Part shown: piece by piece, positions 1-11,181 of the stretch
Layout of the letters: every line of letters starts with the position of its first letter
Position numbering within the stretch: the stretch's first letter is position 1
Origin: Phymorhynchus buccinoides
Lineage: Eukaryota > Mollusca > Gastropoda > Neogastropoda > Raphitomidae
DNA: 64,000 nucleotides
Reading direction: 5' to 3'
Assembly (NCBI GenBank): GCA_017654935.2
Contig: CM065690.1
Location: 35,509,624-35,573,623 of the forward strand
Made by a program: the position numbers and the translations under genes
Notes under the pieces: generated by a model
Told to the model about the DNA's origin: nothing
What the model saw: the letters and a program-made list of their open reading frames with translations, nothing else
Databases searched by the model: none

Positions 1-22
1 GGGGGGGGGGGGGGGGGGGGGG
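1..22. repeat. Poly-G run at window edge
   Basis: At least 22 consecutive G, cut by the window start. It is one of several pure G or C runs in the first 17 kb. Confidence 0.95.
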
Positions 23-561
<539 letters not shown>

Positions 562-689
562 GGTGTTGTTTGTATCTCTCTTTAATGTACCTATTTAAAT
601 ATTGTCCTTTGCCGATCTACGACCGCAAAGGAGTATATTTTCGTTCGTGTTTGTTTCTTTTTTTTCTTCTTTTTTTCTGTTTGTCCCAA

Positions 690-1475
690 GGATATCTCCC
701 GAACCGCTTGACCGAATCGCTTCAAATTTTGTGCGGTGGTGTGTCACAATGAGAGGAAGGCATCCGCGCAAACGTTTTTGCCGTCCTGACCTTGACCTTG
801 GCGTATGACCTTGAAAACCGAAAATCTTTAAGGGGCCATAACTTCCACACCGTTGGTGTTAGAGTCTTCAAATTTGGCATGTAGGTACTTTGGCTTATGG
901 CCGTCCTGATGATGGCATACCGATCAGGGTCAAGGTCCGGGAGATTGGTAGGCCTTGAAAGTGGTAGGGGTCCACAACTTGGGTTTTAAGACATATTTTC
1001 CACATTTGTACTTGACAGAAGCGCTTCAGATTGTGTGTGGTACTGTATAACCTAGAGTAGAAAAGATCCGAGCATAAATTATCGCCATGCTGACCTTGAC
1101 CTTGAAGTGTGACCTTGAAAACCGAAATTTCCTTCTTTGCGCTATATATATATTTTGTTCTTTTCTGTCTGTCCCAAGGATATCTCCCGAACCTCTTGAC
1201 CGAATCGCTTCAAATTTTGTGTGGTGGTGTGTCACCTCGAGAGGAAGGCATCCGCGCATAAATTATCGCCGTCGTGACCTTGACCTTGGCGTATGACCTT
1301 GAAAACCGATAATCGTTAAGGGGCCATAACTTCCACACCGTTGGTCTTAGAGTCTTCAAATTTGGCATGAAGGTACTTTGGCTTATGACCGATCAAGTCA
1401 AGATCAAGGTCCGGGAGATCGGTAGGCCTTGAAAGTGGTAGGGGTCTACATATTGGGTTTTCAATATTTTCCACA
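690..1475 (+). repeat. Duplicated 'TGACCTTGACCTTGG' interspersed repeat, two tandem units
   Basis: Two units of roughly 400 bp (about 690-1,010 and 1,175-1,475) share the same ordered blocks: 'GGATATCTCCCGAAC', 'CGAATCGCTTCAAATTTTG', 'TGACCTTGACCTTGGCGTA', 'GGGGCCATAACTTCCACACC' and 'GGCCTTGAAAGTGGTAGGGG'. The same blocks recur on the opposite strand at 44,580-45,140, inside the Helitron-like insertion. I infer that this is internal sequence of the same Helitron-type family. It has no coding capacity. Confidence 0.75.
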
Positions 1476-1510
1476 TTTGTGCTTGTTTATTTAGTATTTG
1501 GTGTAGAAAA

Positions 1511-1572
1511 AACCTCGGGTTGCTCCAACTTGAAGGGTGTGTCGCCACGAGCGCGACGCCACCCCTTTTACT
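1511..1572 (+). repeat. SINE 3'-block fragment
   Basis: 'CTCGGGTTGCTCC' followed by a block ending 'GCGACGCCACCCCTTTTA'. It matches the non-tRNA part of the SINE copies at 9,010, 10,372 and 15,455. Confidence 0.55.
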
Positions 1573-1719
1573 TTATTATTAAAATAAAACGATGTTTCAG
1601 ATTAATTATAAGAAATGAATGGAGTATTCCCTGGACGAGAGCTGAGCCACCACAAAATGTTGTCATATTTGATGGCTGCTTCTATATGTGTTTTAGCAGT
1701 AGCAGTAGTAGTAGTAGTT

Positions 1720-1950
1720 GTCGCATGAAAATAGGTAGCTCGTAAAAATAAGTAGCACGCTACCTATGACAGTGTGTATTTGCGACATTGAGCATGAACC
1801 ACAAATTTCACTTTTTTCTAGGGTTAGGGTTATGGTTAGGGTTAGTTAAATGGTTAAAGTACAGAAAAAGTGAAATTTGTGGTTGTCGCAAATACAGACT
1901 CTCATAATAGCGAGCTACTTATTTTTACGAGCTATCTATTTTCATGCGAC
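1720..1950. mobile_element. Foldback MITE with TTAGGG loop, copy 1
   Basis: The two halves are inverted copies. The left begins GTCGCATGAAAATAGGTAGC and the right ends in its diverged complement ...TTTTCATGCGAC; inner arms read 'TATTTGCGACA..ACCACAAATTTCACTTTTT'. The loop is a short array of GGGTTAGGGT units (1,819-1,846). A second element with the same inner arms and loop but different outer sequence lies at 5,870-6,067. There is no ORF, so it is non-autonomous. The superfamily is not assigned. Confidence 0.8.
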
Positions 1951-2301
1951 AGTAGTCACTTGATTCGAAAGCTGAAGTGTGATAGAATCTTACATTCGAA
2001 ATCTTAGCCCGCTTTCTAAGTTTTACTGATCTGTTTTCAAATCGCATCGACATATCTTTAACAAAGTGTTTAAACCTAAACACTTTTAACCGTGCACACA
2101 CATAAGCGGATATTTTATAAGCGGATATTTTATGCGGAAACCCGTGCGCAATCCATAAATAAGTGAAACAAAGAAGGGAATAGATTTGCGCACGTGTCTC
2201 AATTTCCCCTATATGCGTAAACTTTTATCCTCCTTTCTTCCACTTATTTTTATGTTTTTACCTTGAAATGTTATTGATTTGTTAATATTACGTGGCCAGG
2301 T
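1951..2301. other. Unannotated stretch
   Basis: AT-rich sequence with a short direct repeat ('AAGCGGATATTTTAT' twice near 2,104-2,132). I see no gene or other repeat. Confidence 0.5.
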
Positions 2302-2540
2302 TTAACCCTTTCAACGCCAGCCATTTTTCAGCCAAAACTGTCCATCAAACTTACCTGGGTAGAGAAAAGATTATGCCTGCAATATTGGGGATTCCTCTCT
2401 GACATACATAAAATAGGGTCTGCCCTTACCTCCCAAAATTAAGAACGTAAGGTCACTGGATGCCAGACCCTCATTTGATGCCGTTTAGTGACATGGGTGT
2501 CAAATCATTGTGGTGCCAAGAGGCGACAGTGGCGATGAAA
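2302..2540 (+). mobile_element. piggyBac-like MITE (TTAA/CCCTTTC family), right end lost
   Basis: It starts TTAACCCTTTCAACGCC and follows the body of three other copies (7,750-8,009; 17,588-17,813; 55,369-55,614): 'GGGTAGA', 'CCCAAAATTAAGAACGTAAGG', 'TTTGATGCC', 'TTTAGTGACATGGGTGTCAAA', 'CATTGTGGTGCC'. The right end reads GGCGATGAAAACC instead of GAAAGGGTTAA, so the right terminal repeat is broken. A TTAA target with CCC..GGG termini is the piggyBac hallmark; placing the family there is inference. Confidence 0.8.
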
Positions 2541-2607
2541 ACCTGGTGACAGCCCTAACATGGCCTTAGTTGTCGACGGGACTGTAATTTTAATCTTAAA
2601 CTTAAAG

Positions 2608-3199
<592 letters not shown>

Positions 3200-3515
3200 A
3201 TTGAGAACTTCAACCTCTATCGTTTTCTATTTTTAATGTTATTTTTCATCTATTTACACAATTACAAATATGCCTTCAATAATAGTAGAAGATAAATGCA
3301 AGACGGAAAGAACGCAATGAACCAGGACTGTGACAGGGGTGTTGATCTGCATCTTTTTGTAATTTTGCTTAGAGTAATGCTTACACGGTTTCATTTTGTG
3401 TGTGCTATTTTTTCAGAAAATGTATCGACAAACAGAGAATAATAAAACAAACACACAAAGACGAAGTCAACACAACGGAGTTCACATCATTCATAGCGAG
3501 CACACGCTGGGGCAT
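3200..3515. other. Unannotated stretch
   Basis: No gene recognised. A short fragment near 3,302-3,340 ('AGACGGAAAGAACGCAATGA') resembles the centre of the foldback family at 61,552-61,979. Confidence 0.4.
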
Positions 3516-3806
3516 CCCGATATCGCTACGTATCGATAACACTACCAAGATACATCAGTACGGCTTTCACTACGTATCGATAACACTACCAAGATAAATC
3601 ACTACGGCAACTTTAGGTCAGGGTTAGGGTTAAAATAGGGTTAGGGTAGGAAAAGGGTTCGGGTTAGGGTTAGGAATAGGGTTAGGGTTAGTCTGTCGGA
3701 ATTCAAACTGACAGATTGGCACAGTCATGGTTTATTTTTCTCTATGGATCGTAGTGGTAACGACGGGTACTTCTTTCAATACGTAGCGATAGCGCTACGC
3801 ACCCAA
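3516..3806. repeat. TTAGGG-loop foldback-like element with direct-repeat arm
   Basis: The left side has two direct copies of 'TACGTATCGATAACACTACC' followed by CAAGATA (about 3,529 and 3,573). A degenerate TTAGGG array follows at 3,617-3,692. The right side has 'CAATACGTAGCGATAGCGC', partly complementary to the left 'TATCGCTACGTATCG'. The layout (inverted outer words around a telomere-like loop) matches the foldbacks at 1,720 and 5,870, but the sequence is unrelated. Confidence 0.55.
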
Positions 3807-3869
3807 TGAGCGACTGATGTCACGCCAGGTGGAATGACGCTCGTGTGGGGCTAATCCTCTCTATATTCT

Positions 3870-3912
3870 TAGTTGGGGGTAAAGAAAGAGAGAGAAAGAG
3901 TGAGGTATCCCA

Positions 3913-4006
<94 letters not shown>

Positions 4007-4019
4007 ACGCCCAACTAAG
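3870..4019. repeat. (CT)n microsatellite bracketed by an inverted word
   Basis: Pure CT at about 3,916-4,003. It is flanked by 'CTTAGTTGGG' on the left and 'CCCAACTAAG' on the right, so the microsatellite sits in the loop of a small inverted repeat. Confidence 0.85.
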
Positions 4020-4128
4020 AAAATCGCGTGATAAGCCCCTAGTGCATTGACTGCCCTCTGGCGTGAGAAAAATCGCCATAAGTCGACCATTATACGCTAA
4101 CACATTTCTAAAGGCCAAGTCGGGTTTG

Positions 4129-4129
<1 letters not shown>

Positions 4130-4160
<31 letters not shown>
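4130..4160. repeat. (CA)n microsatellite
   Basis: A short, nearly perfect CA run. Confidence 0.9.
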
Positions 4161-4164
<4 letters not shown>

Positions 4165-4493
4165 GCGAGAGAGAAGTGGAACGTATAATGTTGGTAATGC
4201 AAAACACGTGAATAACGAAAAAAGTTATTTCCGGTCAGCTTTAAAAATTCATGAGCTTTCCAAATTAACAGGTCAGACGGATGAGCTTTTTCATTTCATT
4301 CTGAGGCCTGCGAGAGTCCAGCTTGCTCCAAAGTTGGGCTTCGCTTGTTTCTTTCTGTGTCTTAAATATAAGGTAAGCATTTTGATTATGTTTAAACCAA
4401 AAATGTGTTGACCGCCAATGTTGATTCGTATTGGGAATTTTAAAGACAAAGCGTTGGTTGTAGATTCTGCAATATTCATATTTCTGCTATGGC

Positions 4494-4669
4494 TGGTACC
4501 CACGTGTCGTCATATCCGGCCACAAGGAGCGTGCCATAGTATGGGAGACCGCCATCTTTAGTCAGTAACTTTGTTTGAAAAATGCCAGATCGATGCTGTT
4601 TACACACAAATCTGACTAAGATGGCGACACTTCCGTTGGATGCGCACGCAGGTGGGGGGGGGGGGGGGA
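4494..4669 (+). repeat. Interspersed repeat, short member of an inverted pair
   Basis: It runs from 'GGTACCCACGTGTCGTCATA' through 'GGCCACAAGGAGCG' and 'CTAAGATGGCGACACTTCCG' to a poly-G tract. The complement is found at 16,910-17,190, where about 120 extra internal bases lie between the two conserved ends. This copy therefore carries an internal deletion or the other an insertion. Confidence 0.7.
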
Positions 4670-4968
4670 GCCATTATTATATTCTCATGGTCGAAGAATG
4701 AAGAGGAGAAAGACAGAACTTTGGAATTCGTTAAAATGATATCATCCTTAGTCTGAACTTTTTCGAGTTCGAATTTTTCTTTACTTTTTTTCAGGCCCAT
4801 GAATTGAATTTTACCCTCGAGAATGGTTTCTAAAAGATACGTCTAATTTGTGTAATAAAACGGGGGGTGGGGGTGGACATAGGATTACAACTGTCATTTC
4901 AGGAGAGATAGGCACTCCATGGTTTGTTGTATGCATTGAACCAATCATTTACATGAGGAAGAGGGGGT

Positions 4969-4999
<31 letters not shown>

Positions 5000-5329
5000 A
5001 ATTTAAACTATAATTTTCATGAAACTTTACGTGGAAGCGGATAAGAAATTTTCGTTGTACTGTTTTCATGAGCGCTTCTGGTAAATCCAAGGGTTCAGTC
5101 TATCAGTTACACGATATTTGTAGATTTTTTGATGAATGAAAAAGTCAATTCAATTTGGATACATTTCTAGTTTAGCTTCAGAAGCAGGCAATGTTCACAT
5201 TTCTGCCCGCCAAGAACGAACATTTGTAAGAGAAAAGAACAGAGCCCATTGCTTTTCCGGTCGACAGATTATCGTTCTTGGCTGGCACAAATGTATTGCC
5301 CAGAAGCAACCGCCACGAAAACCTATCAA
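4670..5329. other. Unannotated stretch with poly-G
   Basis: No gene recognised. It contains a pure G run of about 27 nt at 4,971-4,997. Confidence 0.5.
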
Positions 5330-5722
5330 CTAACAAACGAGAAAGGGCGTAAAAGGGCCGCGAGGCCCACTTGCACTATGCTAAAACTGTTACTTCTACT
5401 GGTAGTGGCTCACAGGCAACGCGTTCGCCTCGTATGCAACAAACCCGGGATTGTGTCTGGCCGCAGCAGGTTTTTTTTTCCCCCCCCCCCCCCCCCCCCC
5501 CCCCCCGCTCATTTTCCACTAGACCCTAATATGGTCTGAATGCTAACTCTTTCGGATGAGACAAAAACCGAGGTCCCGTGTGTCCATGCACTTCGCGCAC
5601 ATTAAATAACCCAGTGGCAGCGAAAAAGTTGTCATCTGGTCACAATTTATCTCCCCCCCCCCGTCCCATCACACAAAAACCGAATGCAAAAAAAGGGTGG
5701 CGCTGCTGTTGCGGCGACGCCC
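5330..5722 (+). mobile_element. SINE copy preceded by a LINE 3'-tail fragment
   Basis: 'GAAAGGGCGTAAAAGGGCCG' at the left matches the complement of the LINE 3' flank near 51,455-51,485. It is followed by a tRNA-like stretch ('GGCTCACAGGCAACGCGTTC'), a T/C homopolymer run, then the SINE body ('ACCGAGGTCCCGTGTG', 'CATGCACTTCGCGCACAT', 'AAAAGGGTGGCGC'). The same body lies in opposite orientation at 8,305-8,462. It has no coding potential. Confidence 0.65.
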
Positions 5723-5869
5723 TTTCTGGTAGTGTCTGTGACTATAACGTACCAAATACCGCCCCTCCCACCTCCTGAAAAAAAAATACTACTAAGAAAA
5801 AATACTTTCATTAAGAAGCAAATCTAATTTTGGTGTGCGTTGGCGAGGGAGAGCGTGTCGCAGTCAAAA

Positions 5870-6067
5870 GTGTAGCTCGTGCAAATCTGCCGCTCGCTAC
5901 TATGAGAGTCTGTATTTGCGACATTGAGCATGAACCACAAATTTCACTTTTTTGTAGGGTTAGGGTTAGGGTTAGGTAAATGGTTCAAGTAAAGAAAAAG
6001 TGAAATTTGTGGTTGTCGCAAATACAGACTCTCATAGTAGCGAGCGGCAGATTTGCACGAGCTACAC
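5870..6067. mobile_element. Foldback MITE with TTAGGG loop, copy 2
   Basis: A near-perfect hairpin. The left starts GTGTAGCTCGTGCAAATCTG and the right ends CAGATTTGCACGAGCTACAC. The inner arms 'TATTTGCGACA..ACCACAAATTTCACTTTTT' and the loop (GGGTTAGGGTTAGGG, 5,955-5,977) match the element at 1,720-1,950, while the outer 45 bp differ. Confidence 0.85.
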
Positions 6068-7242
6068 GTTGCTGAGAAACGGCCTCGAAATGGAGCGACA
6101 CCTGGTGTCAAGGGCTAAGGACGGTAGCTCCACCTGAACAGCCCATTCCGTGAAAAAAACCTGGTCCCCTGTGTACTCAGTCACTCACTCAAGTGTCTTT
6201 TTTCTCGCTGCATTTTCCTGCAACGTGAGCAGTACTCGAGCTGATTCTTCCTCGCTCTGCAGTCATTTGAGGTCAGCCTGAGGTCTTGAAAGAAAGGGGG
6301 GATTTCCATTTGTGCCATATTAATAAAACCGTGTTCACTGGGTCAGGTCACGTCAAATTAGAGCAGCTAGGCCTCAGGGCCTCTCAAGTGTCCTTTCTCA
6401 TAATTATATCATATCAGAGGTACGGCATATAGGCTTAGGTATCATTTTGCCCGCTGTTTCAAGTGATTCGTGTTTTGTTTTGTTTTTTGTTTTTGTTTTT
6501 TTATATTCCGGGCGCAACAAAGCGCGGCACCGTATTGCTTCTTACATTTAAATAATAGTAAAGGTTGTCTGGAAGCTAGGCCTATAATCCTCCCAGTGTC
6601 CGTTTTCTTTGTTTTAAACTGGTTAGTATTAGATACAAGTTTTATTTAAGCAGAAAGTGCGTTCCAGTAGTTAGTAACGGATGTCTGCTACAATGCAGAA
6701 CTAGTAATAGCAATTAGGGACTTGCTTCAATAACCTGGGCCTCGCGGCCTATAAGACAAGGTTTCATTCGCACTGTTTCCATTTCTTTTCACGAAAGGAG
6801 ATAAACTGTCTAAGAAAGCAATAAGTCTTGCTCTTTCTGTCATAGATAATCTTCACGAGAAATTAATGTCGACATTACATTATTTTCTTAAATAATAAAT
6901 TAGGGCGTTTTGCTTTCCCCTGGTATTGTTTCCCATTCAGTCCTTTCCCCATCACATACGCATGCGCACGTGTGCGCGCACACACTCGCGTGCGTGGCCA
7001 CAATGCTCCTCAATTATGGAAATTAGAGTAACTTTGATTTTTGTTTTCCACTTTAAAATCTCTTAATTAGTTTTGTTGCTCTTTGAAACAACTGTGTTTA
7101 GCGTAACCCGTTTCCACATATTCCTTAGGTGATTTTCAACTTTTCATGTAACAACATGGTACTAGTTGTAATGTCCATGCATCGCACCTTGTTTCAGATC
7201 TCCGATACTATTCGCTTAAAACGAGATGACTATGGTCTTCAA
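6068..7242. other. Unannotated stretch with LINE-tail scraps
   Basis: No gene recognised. Short pieces near 6,345-6,400 ('GGTCAGGTCACGTCAAATTA', 'TAGGCCTCAGGGCCTC') and 6,725-6,760 ('CCTGGGCCTCGCGGCC') resemble the LINE 3' flanks at 21,800-21,940 and 41,195-41,340. A T-rich tract lies at 6,470-6,505. Confidence 0.45.
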
Positions 7243-7584
7243 CGCTGTCACAGAGCCGTATTGTTCAACGTTGTCACAGAGCCGTATTGTTCAACGCTGT
7301 CACAGAGCCGTATTGTTCAACGCTGTCAGAGCCGTATTGTTCAACGCTGTCACAGAGCCGTATTGTTCAACGCTGTTACAGAGCCGTATTGTTCAACGCT
7401 GTCACAGAGCCGTATTGTTGAACGCTGTCACAGAGCCGTATTGTTCAAGGTTGTCACAGAGCCGTATTGTTCAACGCTGTCAGAGCCGTATTGTTCAACG
7501 CTGTCACAGAGCCGTATTGTTCAACGCTGTTACAGAGCCGTATTGTTCAACGCTGTCACAGAGCCGTATTGTTGAACGCTGTCA
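7243..7584 (+). repeat. 26-bp minisatellite with higher-order pattern
   Basis: Thirteen full units plus a partial of 'CGCTGTCACAGAGCCGTATT' + GTTCAA. Most units are 26 bp; units 4 and 10 lack a CA (24 bp). Units 6 and 12 read GTTACAG, and units 7 and 13 end GTTGAA. The variants recur every six units, so a block of about 154 bp was duplicated. 26 is not a multiple of 3, and the open frames here are repeat artefacts. Confidence 0.95.
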
Positions 7585-7749
7585 TCTTCACCGGGCTAAG
7601 CTGTGGTGGTGTCATGCCGGAAGGATATGTCTGAATATCAGGTGGGTGGCCAAAAGGCCTGTTTCAATCCAACTTGTCTCAGATGGTATCAGCCAAGCCA
7701 ACTTGGACATATCTGCATTTAGTCCTGTAAGAAGAGACAATATGTTCGC

Positions 7750-8009
7750 TTAAAACCCTTTCAACGCTAGCCATTCCTAGCCATTCCTCAGCCAAAATTT
7801 ACCATTAAACTCACCCGGGTAGATAACAGATTTCGTCTGCAATATTGTGGATTTCTCTGTGACATGCATAAAACAGGGCCTGTCCTTCCCTGCCCAAATT
7901 AAGAACGTAAGGTCACTGGATACCAGACCCTCACTTGATGCCTTTTAGTGACCTGGGTGTCAAATCATTGTGGTGCCAAGAGGCGACAGTGGCGATGAAA
8001 GGGTTTTAA
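7750..8009 (+). mobile_element. piggyBac-like MITE, TTAA/CCCTTTC family
   Basis: Ends 'TTAAAACCCTTTCAACGC' and 'GGCGATGAAAGGGTTTTAA' are inverted copies. The body matches the members at 2,302, 17,588 and 55,369. It has no ORF of significance. Confidence 0.8.
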
Positions 8010-8304
8010 CAATCTGTTGACCTGTTTTAGTTTATCTGCCTGAGATAATAGTGCACTTGACTTGACTGAAGAAGCCTTGGTTGTGCTTTTCCCCCGTCTA
8101 GATTGAATAATCATCCGGCCATGTTGGAATAAAAGTGGATGCTGTCCAGAAGGAAATGGGAAGAACATTTTAAATGTTACAATAATTCATAACTGGGCTT
8201 ACCTATTAGAACATGTTCTGATTTATGCGTTTTATATGTTTGTTCAAATTCTGATTTAAGTATTTATTCATCGCATTGATATTTCATGCATTGTATTGGT
8301 ATTA

Positions 8305-8462
8305 GCGCGGCGCCACCTTTTTTGTATGCGGTTTTGTGTGACTATGGGGGAGGGATAAATTGTGATAATGTGCGCGAAGTGCATGGGCCCACGGGACCTC
8401 GGTGTTTGTCGTCTCATCTGAAAGAGTTAGTGTTCAGACCATAAGGCTTAGTGGGAAGTTAA
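8305..8462 (-). mobile_element. SINE body fragment
   Basis: Complement of the SINE body at 5,510-5,722: 'GGCGCCACCTTTTTTGTATG', 'GCGCGAAGTGCATG', 'CACGGGACCTCGGTG', 'CATCTGAAAGAGTTAG'. The tRNA-like part is not seen here. Confidence 0.65.
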
Positions 8463-8639
8463 CTGACGAAAACGAAAGCGATGATAATGATGATGATGAT
8501 GTCCTGATTTGGCAGAATCCACATTAATCCTGGTTAGAGGAGGTAATCTGTCCGCAGAGGGGAAAAAACATGTTAGGAAAATATTGAAAATACTCATCTT
8601 TGTAGCTTATTGAGTAATCTGTTTCCTGTTATTTCGTAG

Positions 8640-8763
8640 ACACCATGGGAAGAGGTTGTCCTCCCCCCCCCCACCCGCGATGACCACAATCCACATATTC
8701 ACCGTCAAGCCAAACCTCAACAGTTGGTGAACATTGCAAGTGCTGTCTGCTTTGCCTTCACCG
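8640..8763 (+). other. Exon-like segment, copy 1 of 3
   Basis: 124 bp bounded by an acceptor-like 'TTATTTCGTAG' and a donor-like 'GGTATGTT'. It shares 'GATGACCACAATCCACA' and 'GTGCTGTCTGC' with segments at 10,990-11,114 and 11,880-12,003; upstream intron-like sequence ('TTCCTGTTATT') is also shared. One frame is open here (contains DDHNPHIHRQAKPQQLV). The frame of the shared block relative to the borders differs between copies, partly through a variable C-run, so coding status is doubtful. I recognise no protein family. Confidence 0.35.
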
Positions 8764-9004
8764 GTATGTTTTGTTTTCTTTTTACAGTTAAAACAATGTT
8801 GACAATTAAGATTCTATCTTTCGCCGTAGGGATGTCAAAAAATACGCTATTTTAGCTATGTAAGGAGTTGAAGCTACTATGAGTAGGTGCAATGGCATTG
8901 TTTTCTTTTTTTTTAGAATTCTGTGTATGCCTCTTAATAGCAAATACTTTTTCCTTCTGTAACGAATGTCTACTTCGTATGGCGTGGTACGTTCTGGTCA
9001 TAAA

Positions 9005-9366
9005 CACTGGGAAATTCGAGCTGCTTCCACATGGAAGGCACATCACCGCTAGTGCAGTTCCACCCTTTTGGGGGGTAATAAGAGCGGGAGATGTACATTC
9101 TAATCCGGGAAACTTAGCTATCAGTTTGATTGATACCAGGCAGTGGAACTCTCCCTGCTCTTATCGACTTTTTACTGCCGTGGGTTATTTGCTGAGCGTA
9201 CATCGCATCGGTCAGACTGGATTTAAGTCCCCAGCCGAAGGACTCTGCGTTCAGTGCGATTTTTCTCATCGAACTGGAAAGGGCGATGCTGGGATTCGAA
9301 CCCAAGTCACCCACGCATTGAAATGTCAGTTGAACGCCCTGAGTATCCTGCCACCTTCCTCACATA
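9005..9366 (-). mobile_element. tRNA-derived SINE (tRNA-like head on - strand)
   Basis: Read on the - strand, a pol III B-box-like GGTTCGAATCC sits at 9,293-9,303, with the tRNA-like region around 9,290-9,350. The body follows toward lower coordinates: 'CCCCAGCCGAAGGACTC', 'GCCGTGGG', 'AAATTCGAGCTGCTTCC'. Same architecture as 10,372-10,770. The 175-aa open frame across it is not a gene. Confidence 0.7.
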
Positions 9367-9405
9367 AAGCTGTCTTAATTCAAATTATAAATTATTGGCC
9401 TCTGC

Positions 9406-9625
9406 AACTAGGGTTATGAACTCCCTTGACAGTGAGAGTGAATCCCTTGTTAGTACTGAAAAGGGCATTCATTCTTACGAAAGGCAGCCATTTAGTGGCC
9501 TCAAATAGGGTTATTGGCGAGAGTTATTCCCTTGTTTGGTCAGTACTCCAGCAGCTACCAAGGACATCCACTCCACCAAAACATGGTTGTTTCAGTGGCC
9601 AATAGGGGGCATAGGACCTGTTTGT
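9406..9625 (+). repeat. Copy of the repeat inside the MITE at 29,037-29,444
   Basis: Shares 'GCAACTAGGGTTAT', 'AGGCAGCCATTT', 'AGTGGCCTCAAATAGGGTTA' and 'CCCTTGTTTGGTCAGTACTC' with 29,152-29,330. It ends with no recognisable TIR. Confidence 0.65.
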
Positions 9626-9773
9626 AGTGCAGAATTGGTTCATGTCAGTCGCTTGTTTACAGTATTATCGTTCTGGGTAGGCCTTCTTTCAGTTATGCAT
9701 TTTATTGAATAAGTCAAAGTAATTAATAAATGAAACGTTTAAAAAAAGTGGGTTTAGGGAAGCATACCTTTGT

Positions 9774-10345
9774 TACCACATACCGATATTTCCACACAGC
9801 ATTGGTACCACATGCCATTAGACCCACATACCGTTGTTGCCACAAAATGTGGAACTAAAGGTACGTGGGAACAAAGGTATGTGGTACCAATGGTGTGTGG
9901 TAGCTGTTGCATTTTTTCCATTTGAAAAGTATATCAGAATTATGGGAATAGCGGTATGCAGGACTAGTTGTACCACTGGTCCCACACACCGCTATTCCCA
10001 CAGTTGTGGAACCAGCGGTATGTGGATCCACTGATGTGTGGTACTAACTGCATGTGGGACTAACGGTATGTGGGAACAATGACTAAAAACCGAGCCTGGC
10101 ACGTCGATATTTCCACTTACCATTACTCCCACATACTAGTCCCACATACTGCTATTACCACAATGGGGGACTAAAGGTATATGGGAACAAAGGTATGTGG
10201 TACCAATGGTATGTAGTAGCTAATGCTTTTTTTCCATTCACAATCAGAATTGTACGAATAGTGGTGTAGGACTAGTTGTATCACTAGTCGCACATACCAC
10301 AATTATGGGACCAACGGTATGTGGATCCACTGATATGTATTTGGT
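9774..10345. repeat. Cassette array of alternating CCACATACCG / CGGTATGTGG words
   Basis: Two related blocks (9,774-10,078 and 10,105-10,345). Each consists of short words of about 20 bp built on CCACATACCG, first in one orientation and then in its complement (GGTATGTGG), with spacers such as ATTTTTTCCATTTGAAAAG. The blocks can fold into multi-stem structures. I know no family with this layout. Confidence 0.75.
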
Positions 10346-10371
10346 ATATTCTAGTCACAGAGAGTTATCTC

Positions 10372-10770
10372 TGTGAAATCCGGGCTGCTCTCCCCCGGAA
10401 AGAGCGTCGCCGCAAGTGCAGCGTTTATCCAATTGTTTTTGTGGGGGGAGGGGGCGGGGGGGGGGGGGGCACAGGATGAGGAGGGGGGGGGGGCACACTT
10501 GGAAAACCTAGCTATCAATTTGGCCATACCAGGCAGCGGGATTTATCCCTGCTCTTACCAACTTTCAACTGCCGTGGGATTTTTACGTGCGTAAAGCGCA
10601 CGGGTCAGACTAGCTTTAAGTCCCCATCCGAAGGACTCGACGTTCAGTTCGATGTTCCTGTCAAACTAGAAAGGACGAGGCCGGGATTCGAATCCGGGTC
10701 ACTCGCGTTGCAGTCACGCATTACATTTGGCAGGCGAACGTCTTAACCCCTCTGCCACCTTTCTCCCTGT
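10372..10770 (-). mobile_element. tRNA-derived SINE, most complete copy
   Basis: On the - strand an A-box-like GGTGGCAGAGGGGTTAAG (around 10,745-10,762) and a B-box GGATTCGAATCC (10,685-10,696) form a tRNA-like head. The body continues to the conserved end at 10,372 ('GAAATCCGGGCTGCTC', 'AGAGCGTCGCCGC'). G-runs at 10,441-10,490 lie within it. This is not a functional tRNA because the acceptor stem cannot be closed convincingly. Confidence 0.8.
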
Positions 10771-10989
10771 AATACTGAGTGTGAGACCAACGGTAGCCTA
10801 TGTGGTAAAAAAAAAGTGCTTCCTGGATTAGCAACATTTGGGAAGACGATTTTCATAACAAAAATCTGTAACCTTTACAAATAATTATAAGCATACAAAA
10901 TGGAAAATACTGTTGTGTGCCTATTTAGCTAATTATGTATTTGAAAAAATACTCTGGTATTTAGCTAATCGTTTCTTTCCTGTTGTTAG

Positions 10990-11114
10990 GGCCTACATAT
11001 AGACGCCTTTTGGACGAGACTGTCACCCCTGCTGACCCCAGTCCACAGAGTCACCGTCACACCAAACTATCACAACAGTTGGTGTTGCAAGTGCTGTCTG
11101 CCTCGCCTTCATAG
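10990..11114 (+). other. Exon-like segment, copy 2 of 3
   Basis: Bounded by 'TTTCCTGTTGTTAG' and 'GGTAGGTT'. Shares 'CACAGAGTCACCGTCA', 'ACAACAGTTGGTG' and 'GCAAGTGCTGTCTGCC' with copy 1. The frame matching copy 1 runs open but ends in TAG at the donor. It is either a duplicated, partly decayed exon or a non-coding tandem repeat. Confidence 0.35.
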
Positions 11115-11181
11115 GTAGGTTTTATTTGTTTTTCTTTCTACAGTGCAAAACAAAAACACAGTGACATTTTTTCTTGTTCAG

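Noticed and set aside
7243..7584. CRISPR-like array
   Set aside because: No unique spacers; contiguous tandem units in a eukaryotic genome. The same applies to the 43-bp arrays at 28,345 and 34,497.
7129..7753. Two overlapping frames of 148 and 175 codons
   Set aside because: They are the 26-bp minisatellite read in different phases; each shows the same CHRAVLFN/EPYCSTL words shifted.
8892..9419. 175-codon frame as a gene
   Set aside because: It lies across a SINE copy and lacks any recognisable domain.
10685..10762. tRNA gene on the - strand
   Set aside because: A- and B-box-like words are present but the cloverleaf does not close and the sequence continues into a repeated SINE body. The same applies at 9,293 and 15,598.
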